This document shows, piece after piece, positions 54,994-64,000 of a stretch of DNA of 64,000 bases (its first letter is position 1; every line of letters begins with the position of its first letter). The stretch is from the NCBI GenBank assembly GCA_038373865.1, contig JAXGGA010002994.1, positions 46,630 through 110,629 on the forward strand, in the 5' to 3' direction. The notes beneath the pieces are model-generated. The model searched no databases. It was given only the letters and a program-made list of their open reading frames with translations, and was not told where the DNA came from. Both the position numbers and the translations under genes were made by a program. The stretch comes from Uloborus plumipes. Lineage: Eukaryota > Arthropoda > Arachnida > Araneae > Uloboridae.

Positions 54994-56967
54994 GGGTCAT
55001 TTTCACTATATGCTTACATTTCAGAATTTTTAAGTATTTTTTTTTTTTTTTTAGAATCACTAACAGATGTTTTGTCTCATATTTTAGGTGTGTGAAAAAG
55101 TAATTGGTTGCACACTTTGATGCATAATTAAATATTCAAATGCTGTTGTAAAACTTTAAGTTGCAAGGAAAATTGTCGCCCGTTACCATACAAAATTAAT
55201 ATGAAATCTCACTTTTAAACTATATCATAGAGCCTAGAACCAACTTCATTTGAAATTATTAGCGTCTCTGAAGCTTGAAACGATGTTTGTGATCATTAAA
55301 ATATTGATCAAAAACTGTATGGTAACGGACTTGACATTTAGTAACGGATTTGACCAGTAACGGACTTGACATTTCAACCAAAATGTCAAATTATGGCTAG
55401 GTTGTCGAATTTAAAAATTGAACAACAATATGCATTTTCTTAGAGTTGTATAATAAACAATGTTTTGTGGTAAAAGTTGAGAAAAAGTAAAAATTAATAC
55501 TGAAATTTTTGGGAACAGACTTGACAAAGAATAAAAATACGCATCTGGAAGAAATCTTCGAAACGCTACAGCAATACTTCTCGACTCAGGAAAACGAAAT
55601 GGTACGAAATAGTTACGTCACTAGTTTGTTAAGTTAACTGAATACGTGTTACCATCTTTTGACTGCAATAAATACCTTTTCTAGCGAAAATAATCTGAGG
55701 GTAACGGACTTGACAAGAACTGCCAGACAAAATATATTCATACATTTCTTAATGAAAAAAAATACTATTGTCAATATTTATTATGAATATCATATACTAA
55801 TAGTTTATATAAAAAAATAATTTTGTTGTATTATACAATTAAATATGTAAAAAAAAGTTGAACTTGCGAAAATTGGAAATGGACAATCGTTTTTGCTTTG
55901 ATTCTCATTTTTAAAGACAAATAAAAATAAATAAATAAATTTCAATAATTTTTTGATTGATAGAATTTTTTTGGGGGGCATTGCTTGCAGAAAATAATTG
56001 TTCGCATTGAATTTAAGGTAGTAGTCTGGTAACTTGGGTTCAGAAAATCGGATATTTTTTTTGCCTAATTTGAAAGTACAATGTTTTGAGAATATACTAT
56101 GAAAATTTCAGACAGAAATTCGAAATAATTCGGGAGTTAAAACGAGTCTCCTAGAGCGCCTCGAAGACCAACCCTTAAGGTAGTAGTCTGGTAACTTGAG
56201 TTCAAAAATTCGATTTTTTTTTTGAATAATTTGAAAGTACAATGTCTTGAGAATATACTGTGAAAATTTCAGACAGAAATTCGAAATATTTCGGGAGTTA
56301 TAACGAGTTTCCTAGAGCGCCTCGGAGTTTGTTATTGAACTTTAAACGAGTTTTTCTCAAAACACTGTTTTTCTGGTCGGCCCAGGTCCTAACTTTTCTT
56401 CTACTGAACCGATTGCTTTCAAATTTTAACAGGCTGTTCTATACACTTATAGTTCTCGTCGGAACTAACGAGAATTTTTTTCACCCCTAACTTTTTATTT
56501 TACAACCCTTTCTTTGCTAAAATAAAAGGACTTTTTTTTAAGTCCGCCATTTTGTTATTTACAGTTGAAATTTAACTTCAGTAGTTCCGACCAGAATGAC
56601 ATGTCGATAGATTAAGAATAATCAATAATATTTGATTTCAAATAACATCAAGAACCAAAATCACCCGGGCCACCTACGTGCATTTTTTTTTTTTTTTTTT
56701 TGAAGTTCCAACTTCGAGGGACAATAATAATAGTAATAAACTATTAATTTTTTTCAAATATTTTTTTTTATACTTTCAATATGTAAATAAAAACACTCTT
56801 AATATTCAAGATAATTCATTTTTATTTTCCTTTAAAAAACCACCCTCCAAATAAATCATGAAAATAGGCATAAGTTACCAGACTACTACCTTAAATTATA
56901 AGTTATGCTTCAAAATCGTCTTTTTAACCTCCGGACAGCAAATGTAAGCAAATTTTGAAAATGACCC
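54994..56967 (+). mobile_element. GGGTCATTTTCA-family copy 5, complete ends
   Basis: Starts GGGTCATTTTCACTATATGC continuing TTACATTTCAG, and ends TGTAAGCAAATTTTGAAAAT continuing GACCC, an inverted repeat of about 28 bp with few mismatches. The body carries TAACGGACTTGACA words at 55322, 55358 and 55697 plus variants (AACAGACTTGACA, TAACGGATTTGACC, CCGTTACCATAC). It hosts a TTAA-flanked insertion (56017-56890). Without it the element is about 1.1 kb. No ORF with a motif. Superfamily unknown. Confidence 0.85.
56017..56890. mobile_element. TTAA-target element with GGTAGTAGTCTGGTAACTT ends
   Basis: Left end GGTAGTAGTCTGGTAACTT, right end AAGTTACCAGACTACTACC (perfect 19 bp), with TTAA at 56013-56016 and 56891-56894. 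The left end is present twice, at 56017 and 56179, the second copy also preceded by TTAA (56175-56178), with about 160 bp of each copy matching. That indicates either self-insertion at a TTAA or tandem duplication. Non-coding. piggyBac-type or Kolobok-type by target. Confidence 0.8.
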
Positions 56968-57430
56968 ATAGCTAATAACATTTCCCGATGATAGAACGGC
57001 GGCCGATCAAATGAAAAGAAAGTTCGTCATACTATGACGATAGACACGCACGTGTCTATGATCGGGAAATGCGTAACAAGCATAAAAATTTGCATTTTGA
57101 CTTTGAAAGGAGAATCCGTGAACCAAAATTTAAATAAAATTTCAAAATATATTTTGGCAAACCCAACAAGATCCGCCTCTTGCAAGTACAATATATCAAA
57201 AAATTATAATACAATTTTTTATATATAATTTTAAACGTAATTTAACTTCTAAGTAAAAAACATGCAATCCTAGGCATGACGTCCGAAAGCAGGTTACAAT
57301 AGATTTTTCTATAGATTTTAGAAGTCCATAGGCATCTCCAGAATGTCCACCAGGTACATGAGAGAGTAAAGTACAATTCAGAAGTGCATCTGAACAAGTA
57401 TAAATATACATAAATTCATTCTTAAAGTTT
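56968..57430. other. Unassigned stretch with a CATTTCCCGAT hairpin
   Basis: CATTTCCCGATGATAGA (56980) faces CTATGATCGGGAAATG (57056) around a loop of about 60 bp. Downstream there is no recognisable gene. It may include the decayed 3' end of the copia pol gene, which I cannot follow past about 57435. Confidence 0.35.
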
Positions 57431-57434
57431 CAAA

Positions 57435-57779
57435 AACTGCCTATGTTAAGGATAAATATTCAGCTTCCATAGTGGATAAACCAACGCATTTTTGCTTGAA
57501 TGTTTTCTAAATTATGGGACATTTGTCAATAAAAAGTATCATACCTCCGACTGAGATTCTGTCGTCGCGATTTGCGGCGAAATCCGTTTCGCTGAAACAT
57601 TCAATTTTCAAATTTGACACGTTAGATAAACAGAGCTTTAAAGAACTCGTGTAACTTAAATAACCAAGCAATTTAAGTAGAACATTCCAATGCATAAGAC
57701 CTGGATTCGATTGGAATTGAGATAAGATATTTACAGCGGTAGCTTAGATCCGGTCGAGTTCTACTAGCAGCAAAAGCAA
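57435..57779 (-). pseudogene. Ty1/copia pol: RT end and RNase H region
   Basis: On the minus strand from 57779: LLLLVELDRI-type shifted sequence, then FQSNPGLMHWNVLLKLLGYL, then CFSETDFAANRDDRISVGGM followed by ILFIDKC. After a stop the frame continues as KTFKQKCVGLSTMEAEYLSL. SDFAANRDDRIS-type sequence and LSTMEAEY are the hallmarks of the copia RNase H domain, with catalytic acids D (ETDFA), E (MEAEY) visible. The gene is broken by stops and by the insertion of the 57782-59051 element at its 5' side. It is the 3' continuation of the 59054-59428 fragment. Confidence 0.88.
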
Positions 57780-57781
57780 TA

Positions 57782-59051
57782 GGGTCACCCGGGGCAATTC
57801 CTGGTCAGCAAGTTTCTGGGGTAATTCCTGGTCACAGTCCTTTTTATGTCTTAATAATCCTTCAGCAAACTGAAAAAAATCACAGAGGTACTCTGAACTA
57901 TCTTCATTGCAATTCATTACTTAATTATGAGTTGACTGTGTATTTAGTTTGAAAAAAAAATCTTTTTAAAATCGCTTTTAAATTTCGTAAAACAAGATTG
58001 GCCTTAGTTTTGATACATTTGTACAAAGATCGTGATCAAACTCAAACTTCTAAATATTTTTCTTTTTCGTTTTTTTGGTTGAATTAGGTACCATGTCAGT
58101 TACTGAAAAATAGTTTTGGATTTACCATTATTGTTTTGAATAATTTGCAGGAAGGCTCCAAATAATGCCCCTGGCTACTGGGGTAATTCTTAGTCAGTGG
58201 GGTAATTCCTGGTCAGTCCTTCTTTTAATATTTATGGATTATTATTTCACCTATTATTGACATATGTTATTGATTTAAACTATATGTAACTCTGTGAGCC
58301 TTAACTGCAAAGCTAACTGTAACCGCAATGTAACATTCTTATCTGTTAATGATAAGTATACAATATACTGAATTTTTCTTTGTTAAATTTCATCCAATTA
58401 TTTTATAAGTTTTAATGATTATTCTTAATTATACTAAGAAAAATGCTTAATTGTAACTTCATTGTACTATTCACTTGACTGTTCACCTTAACCTGTTCAT
58501 AACAGACAGAAGCATGTGCTTAGTGTGTATGGTGCATGTGCACCATATTTTTTATGGACCTATTTATTTGGTAGGTGAAGATTCATTCACAACAGATATA
58601 AAAGCTGTAGCTATTGCATACAAAGTGTATAAAAAGTATTTTGGCTAAGTTTTATTAAGTAAAGCTATTATGTTGAAAACAATTGCATTCTTCCTTAAAA
58701 AAACTAAATAGTGTTTAATTAGCTATATATATAAATATATTCTTTATCTAATTAGTTTAATAACTTGTATTAATAATGTGCTTACAAAATGTATGCATTT
58801 TCATCAATCATTTGAGTGACCAATAATTGCCCCGTAAGTGGCCAGGAATTACCCCATCTCTGGGGTAATTCCTGGTCACTAATTAACGACAATTACTCAA
58901 GTTTATTATGTATTGTTGATAGCATGAATATTTTATTCGATGGACATCCCAATGTGTTTCCTCCATACCAAAATTTGTAACTCTAACTTAGATAGATTTT
59001 GTGATAATTGGATGTTAATGCTTTTTGACCAGGAATTACCCCAGGTGATCC
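57782..59051. mobile_element. TA-flanked element with GGGTCACC..GGTGATCC ends
   Basis: Starts GGGTCACCCGGGGCAATTCC and ends GGAATTACCCCAGGTGATCC, with TA on each side (57780-57781 and 59052-59053). The word GGGGTAATTCCTGGTCA recurs internally (57818, 58179, 58199, 58862) and as complement (58836), probably extra end-like binding sites. 1270 bp, non-coding. It interrupts the copia pol gene, whose two sides are in register in the family. Confidence 0.82.
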
Positions 59052-59053
59052 TA

Positions 59054-59428
59054 CAGCCTAAAATGTTACGAAATGGAAATTTAGAAACTAATTCAATTTC
59101 TTCGTTTGAATTTGGGCATTGTGTTTTTGAAAGCATAGTGCCAGCTCCTATAGGTAGCGAAACAATTGGGAACTTATATTTTTCATATGTAGCATATACT
59201 TTAGTGATGTACGTCTGTTGGTGTATGAATAAATTGCCGTTATTTTCTTCAACCTCAACTCCTAAAAGTTTGCGAGTTTTTCCAAGATCTTTTAGGTCAA
59301 ATTTAGATTTAAGTTTTGAAGTGATATTAGACTTAGTTCATTTTTACAAAACACAACAATGTCATCAACATAAAGTATTAAAACATTATTTTCAAATGTG
59401 TACACACAATTTTCCCAAGAAAATTTCT
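59054..59428 (-). pseudogene. Ty1/copia reverse transcriptase, catalytic part
   Basis: On the minus strand: KKFSWENCVYTFENNVLILY running into the YVDD catalytic box (LILYVDDIVVF). Then, with frame changes, come RSRKTRKLLGVEVEENNGNL-type sequence, YVATYEKYKFPIV, LPIGAGTMLSKTQCPNSN and FPFRNILGC. YVDD is the reverse-transcriptase active site. The order matches copia RT between the palm and the RNase H. The plus-strand frame 58940-59431 is merely antisense to this. It is flanked by DNA-transposon insertions on both sides. Confidence 0.9.
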
Positions 59429-59430
59429 TA

Positions 59431-61046
59431 GGGCAATTCCATTGTGTCGGGCGTAAAAAACGAAGAAAAATTTCTCAGTTTTAATTCCATTTACCAAACA
59501 TAAACTGTTTTAAAATGTATAAATTTATGTGCAAAATACTCGCTGTATCATAAAGAATACAAAATCATGTTCATTGTCAAAACTGGATCCCTAAAGTAGA
59601 AATTAATATCATTTAAATAGTTTTTTTACCTCGGTGTCGGATGTAAATTTTCGGTGTCGGATGTAATTGTCCACATTGGACGTAAAATATTGCTCTTAAA
59701 TGTAAATATCTCAATGGTTACATAGAATATTTTTTACACTTAAAATGATACATCAAATTTTTAACTGTTCCCTAAAAATACAATTTAAATATTTATGGAC
59801 GCAACACTGAATTTTACTTAGTATTTGAATTAATTTTTATGCAAAAACTGGTACTTGGGATAAATAAATTAAAAATTTTACTGCAAAAATGTGTTCTCTT
59901 AAAACTAAAAATGAGAAAATTATGATTTAGAGTCCGTAACAATTATTGGTGGAAAAGTTTTAATTAAAAAAATATTTATACATTTTATATCACTGAATTG
60001 AGCATTTACTAATATAAACCATAGCTTTATAAGTCTAAAGCATTTTTTATGAAAATTTAAACCTGTTATCTTTTATTAATTTTACAAATTTGGTCTTGGA
60101 TTCTACAAACATTTTTTTAGTAAAATTGCTGGTTTTAAAGTTTTTGTTCCTATTTTTTGCTATTTATTGAAGGAAAAAAATGAATCAACTCTCTCATTTC
60201 AAAAAAGTATTTCATTTTCAGCTTAACCAGTGACTTTAAATCATGATGTCAACTCATGATTGAATTGTAATGCGACTGAATTGTCTTAAAGTAAATCTGT
60301 TACGAAAAAAACTTAAAAAAAAAATCATACGAAAAATTTTTTGCAAGTTTTTCTAAGTAAATTCACAAATATATGCACAATGCACATACAGTAAATTCAT
60401 AAAACGTTATTTTTTTTCATACTGCCTTTCATTTTTGTAATTTAAGGCAAAATGTGGAAAATCATAGTTAAAAACAAGTGTAGTTTAGGGATTGAAAAAG
60501 TGTCGGATGTAAATGGTGTCGGACGTAAAAAAATATTTTACGTCAGACACCAAGATTTTAATGAGAATTATTCAATAACTACAAAATTAAAATAGGTTAC
60601 ATCCATGAGATTGAAAATCTTGCTTTGTATACAAAAATATATGTAGCTTTAAAATTATAGGCTCAGCATAAAAATTCGCGCATTTTGGTGTCGGACGTAA
60701 AACAGTTAATGTGCCCCGTGGAAATTCTTTTACAAATTAAAATAAATTTTGTTTTTACCCATCTTTTCAACATTAGGTGCTGCATATTGTATATTTACAT
60801 GGTTATTCATCGTAATTCACAATATTAGTTTGCATTTTTTGGAAAAAAAGAGCTTCTTTGAGAATCGCCAAACGAGGTTTGAAAGTGCTCAAAATCTTGT
60901 AACTTATTCAAAACTGAAGGTATCAAATTTTAGACTAATCTTTCAAAATATTCAACTCTTCACCTTTAAAATGATACCTTGTTTGTTTCAAAATATTAAT
61001 TTTGAAAATTTGATCATCTGGTTGATCGTATCGTGGAATTGCCCCA
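59431..61046. mobile_element. 1.6-kb element with GGGCAATTCCA ends and GTGTCGGACGTAAA repeats
   Basis: Starts GGGCAATTCCATTGTGTCGG and ends TCGTGGAATTGCCCC(A). TA precedes the left end (59429-59430) and follows the right end (61047-61048). GTGTCGGA(C/T)GTAAA words occur at 59443, 59633, 59649, 60503, 60515 and 60691, with a complement at 60538. It is non-coding; the 60749-61066 frame has no motif. It interrupts the copia pol gene. Confidence 0.78.
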
Positions 61047-61048
61047 TA

Positions 61049-62236
61049 GTTAAAAGTACACCGTGAATTTCAATGAACTATTCTCTTCCCGATTGAAGTA
61101 AACCATATAAAGCTCGATTCAGTTTACATACATAATCAGATTTTTGAGGACCTTTGAATCCTTTTGGCTGTGACACGTAAATAGTCTCTTTTAATGGAGC
61201 ATATAGGTATGCACATTTAATGTCAAACTGATTATGCAACCATTTCATTTTACATACAAAATTGAAAAGAACAATCGGATTAATGAGAAATTAATGACTG
61301 GATTAAAAACCTGATAGTAATCAATCCCTTTAATTTACCGGTACCCTTGAGCACAAAGCCGACTTTTATACCTTACTGTCTCACCTTTGTCGTTTTGTTT
61401 TGCAGTGAAAACCCAACGGCAACCAATAATTTTCGAATTGACCGGTTTTGGTACTAATTCCCATACATTTCGGTCATTGATAATTTTTATTTCTTGAGAC
61501 ATTGATTCGAGCCATTTATCTGCCTCAGGAGTTCTTAATGCATCGTTAAAGTTCATATAAATACGAGGCTCTAGTCATAATTGAGAAGCTTCCGCTACAT
61601 CTGGATTAACAATTCCAGAAAAATCATTTTTACCGCTAAGTAGAATTTTCTTAAATGTACTCAATGCTATGGGAAATGCAAAATTCTTCCACGTCTTTAT
61701 GTGAACGTAATCTAGCATTTGAACCCTCTATAGAGTAATAAATGTCCATGCGTGATTCATCAGAACGAGGATGGGAACTCTTTTTCTGACCCAGACAACT
61801 TTTGCGGGAGCTAGAATTTGACTCGAGCTTTCAGAAATCTATTTCTCCTAATTCCGGCACGGGTGTAGGAATAATATCGAGATTTTGCCCTTCATAATGA
61901 CTATCATCTCCGGATTCATTTTCTGAATCTGATGAGTCGGAAATATAATTAGAGTCCAGTACTGCCCCACTGCGACTAGATGCTTTAGTGAAACGTAGAT
62001 TCAACTACTTTTCTTTCATTACGCAGCCAAATTCTATATTCTTTTGTTTTAAGGGCATAGCCGACCATAATCCCCTTCTTTGATCTCATATCTAGTTTTT
62101 TCCCTAATTGCTTAGGAACCCCTAGAAAAACCTGGGAACCAAATCGCCTGATATGTTTAATTGAGGGTTTGCGGCCTCGTAAAGCTCAAAAGGTATAGAT
62201 GTTTGACAGTCATGACAAATAAGATTCCACACATAT
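61049..62236 (-). pseudogene. Ty1/copia pol: integrase end and RT N-terminal part
   Basis: On the minus strand, starting at the D2 insertion: CHDCQTSIPFELYEAANPQ, then after frame breaks SGSQVFLGVPKQLGKKLDMR-type and KEYRIWLRNERKV (integrase C-terminal region), then a low-conservation acidic segment. The open 61335-61556 piece follows, with ALRTPEADKWLESMSQEIKI and GCRWVFTAKQNDKGETVRYK and ending RLCAQGY (RT start). The last piece has KCAYLYAPLKETIYVSQPKG and LNRALYGLLQSGRE near 61090. This is the copia gene order integrase-RT-RNase H. The 5' side (gag, protease, core integrase) and both LTRs are missing. Confidence 0.9.
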
Positions 62237-63166
62237 GGGCGATTCTCTGTAAACTCGTCATTTTTCACACGAAATCTGTTTGCGCACGGTTTTTTGAAAT
62301 GTTCGTATAATTATAATACTTTTGCTCAAAAAAATGAATCTATTAGTTTGGTTTGAAAGAGGGCCAATTGAAGTTTGTGTTTTTCTGATAAATCATGATA
62401 GCGGGTAAGTCTCCCGCCTAGTATAACTAGGCAGGGGGTGACTGTTTTTGCTCTTTGTTGTGTAATGTCTGCAAAACTATTGGAACATAATTAGTTACGA
62501 GACTACCTATAAATTTAGGCACAAATCGTGGACACAATAACTAGTATGTTTTATAATTAAATTAATTGACATTAATAAAATCACTTCCCAGAGGACTGTT
62601 TTCGAAACGACTCTGATGCATACTTTCATCACAAATGTGGCCCTCAAACTAAGCAAAGTAGCTGTTCAACATCGTTCTCGGCGATTTCGGCAAATTCACA
62701 CTGATTACTTTAAACATCATGCCAAAAAAAAATTTGCAAAAATTATAGATTTTTCGTATTACAGCTTTGAATTTGTTGCAGGGGACTGTTTGAAAAAACT
62801 CCGGACCGAATTTACATGACAATTTTATTTTTTAGAAATACGTAATTAGACCCTATTTCATAAGAAAAATATAGCTTCAATATTCTATTTTTAGATATTA
62901 CTTGCCAAATTAATAAATAGTGTTAATAGGTTTTTTCAAATACTATCTTTACCAGTTAGACTATGGGATTGGGACAGCCAGGAGACTGTTTTTGGCATTT
63001 AAATAATTTCTAGAAAAAAAAAATTTAATTGTTATCACTCCAAATACAATTGGGCCACAAAGTATTAATGCTTCACTTGTATTAAGAGCGAAAATTACTT
63101 TATTACACTTTATTATTTTTAAAATACTCAGTCCGGACATCCAATTACCAGTTTACGGAGAATCGC
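62237..63166. mobile_element. GGGCGATTCTCTG-family element, copy 2
   Basis: Starts GGGCGATTCTCTGTAAACTC and ends CAGTTTACGGAGAATCGCC. Relative to copy 1 (48670-49638) it is in inverse orientation; for example the left TCATTTTTCACACGAAATCT matches the right end of copy 1. The frame 62616-62819 (67 codons) has no motif. It truncates the copia fragment. Confidence 0.75.
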
Positions 63167-63349
63167 CTGTAACAGTATATATTTATTACGCTAAATTGAA
63201 AACGCATTTAATTGAAAACTATTTATTATTCTCAGCTAATACCGAAAATTCCGGTATTTTAGGTTACCAATATCGATATTTCGAAATTGCAAAATAGCTC
63301 AGAACATCAGTATTAGATATACCCGTATCCCGGTATTGCAATCACTAAT

Positions 63350-63757
63350 GGTAACGGACTTGACCAGTAACGGACTTGAGATTTCAACTAAAATGTCAAA
63401 TTGTGGCTAAGTTGTCGAATTAAAAAATTGAAAAACAAAATGCATTTTCTTAGAGTTGTATAATAAACAATATTTAGAGGTAAAAATTGGTAAAAAGCAA
63501 AAAATTAATATTAAAATCTTTGGTAACAGACTTGACAAAGAATAAAAATACTCACAGGGAAGAAATCTTGTGCGAAACGCCACAGCAATACTTCTAGACT
63601 GAAGAAAACAAAACGGTACGAAATAGTTACGTCACTAGTTTGTTAAGTTAACTGAATACGGGTTACCATCTTTTGACAGCAATAAATACCCTTTTTAGTT
63701 AAAATATTTTAGGGTAACGGTCTTGACAAGAACTGCCGGATAAAATATATTCATACA
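63350..63757 (+). mobile_element. GGGTCATTTTCA-family copy 6 (5'-truncated)
   Basis: Contains GGTAACGGACTTGACC, AGTAACGGACTTGAG, AACAGACTTGACAAAG and GGTAACGGTCTTGACAAG, and follows copy 5 closely, but lacks the left end. It stops at 63757-63762, where a different terminus begins. Confidence 0.7.
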
Positions 63758-63761
63758 TTTC

Positions 63762-64000
63762 AGGCACGTGCCGTCAATGAATGCCTAGGGTAGGCAGATG
63801 CGAAGATTTGTGGAATAATATAGGGTAAGTGCTCCAGTAGTCGGCCATTTAAGAGATCTTTTGTGGATCTTGGCTAACCTAGAACTTTCAGCTATCAATA
63901 CAGCAACAAAAACAAGGTAAAACTTTAGAATGAACCTTTATGATAGTGAATCACCTACTTGTTTCAGAAATTTAAAAAAAAAAATATGTTAAAATCCAAG
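63762..64000. mobile_element. Left part of one or more further elements
   Basis: CAGGCACGTGCCGTCAATGA at 63762 looks like a hAT-type end. Further on, TAGGGTAAGTGCTCCAGTAG at 63821 looks like the terminus of a TA-target element. Both run off the window, so no right ends are available. Confidence 0.4.

Noticed and set aside
58940..59431. 163-codon plus-strand frame
   Set aside because: It is antisense to the copia reverse transcriptase fragment on the minus strand, which explains its openness.
60749..61066. 105-codon frame crossing the end of an element
   Set aside because: It spans non-coding element sequence and its terminal repeat, without any motif.
61335..61556. Possible host protein fragment with GCRWVFTAKQNDKG
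   Set aside because: This is the standard N-terminal region of copia reverse transcriptase and is collinear with other copia fragments, so it was annotated as part of that remnant.

Overview
This is a strongly AT-rich eukaryotic (non-prokaryotic) window in which I find no convincing host gene. Almost everything recognisable is transposable-element sequence, much of it nested several layers deep, together with microsatellites and long inverted repeats. The repertoire (Tc1-like, Tc3-like and mariner transposases, hAT-type MITEs, TTAA-target MITEs, Helentron-type Helitrons, a Ty1/copia pol remnant, a THAP zinc finger, and two proteins of families I associate with arthropod repeats) points to an arthropod. 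A chelicerate such as a spider is plausible, but the sequence alone does not prove it.

Layout. 1-5.7 kb: a broken element-type ORF (541-1099), degenerate repeat arrays, two TTAA-flanked MITEs (2500-2999, 3771-4003) and a TA-flanked MITE (3373-3533). 5.8-9.7 kb: a TA-flanked element (5774-9727) carrying a hAT-like element (6401-8712, exact 8-bp target duplication), which carries a smaller hAT MITE (8213-8651, exact 8-bp duplication). 10.9-14.6 kb: a fold-back element with 0.5-kb arms and two unexplained ORFs, one arm interrupted by a Tc1-like element. 15.1-17.5 kb: a 192-bp palindrome, a MITE and a fold-back around a mariner-type remnant. 18.1-20.6 kb: the best-preserved transposon, a Tc1-like element with 49-bp perfect TIRs and one stop plus one frameshift. 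20.6-23.8 kb: an 8-bp-TSD element with a THAP exon. 23.8-28.1 kb: TA microsatellites around a large palindrome and a hAT-like element containing a SINE. 28.9-29.9 kb: a Tc1 pseudogene. 31.5-36.1 kb: another palindrome, split by a Helentron pair. 36.2-39.6 kb: Tc3-like and mariner elements. 40.7-44.5 kb: a very large, high-identity palindrome with coding sequence in both arms. 44.5-57 kb: repeated copies of a family with GGGTCATTTTCA termini and internal TAACGGACTTGACA motifs, with further insertions. 57.4-62.2 kb: a copia pol pseudogene on the minus strand, split by two DNA-transposon insertions and cut off by a third. 62.2-64 kb: more of the same repeats.

The genes do not form a pathway; they are remnants of independent mobile elements. 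The layered insertions give a relative chronology. The most unusual large-scale signal is the number of long inverted repeats, at least eight with arms from about 0.05 to 1.5 kb, belonging to different element families. Several could form long hairpins if transcribed. Base-level coordinates with TIR and target-duplication support were read directly; family names are from motif recognition without database search.
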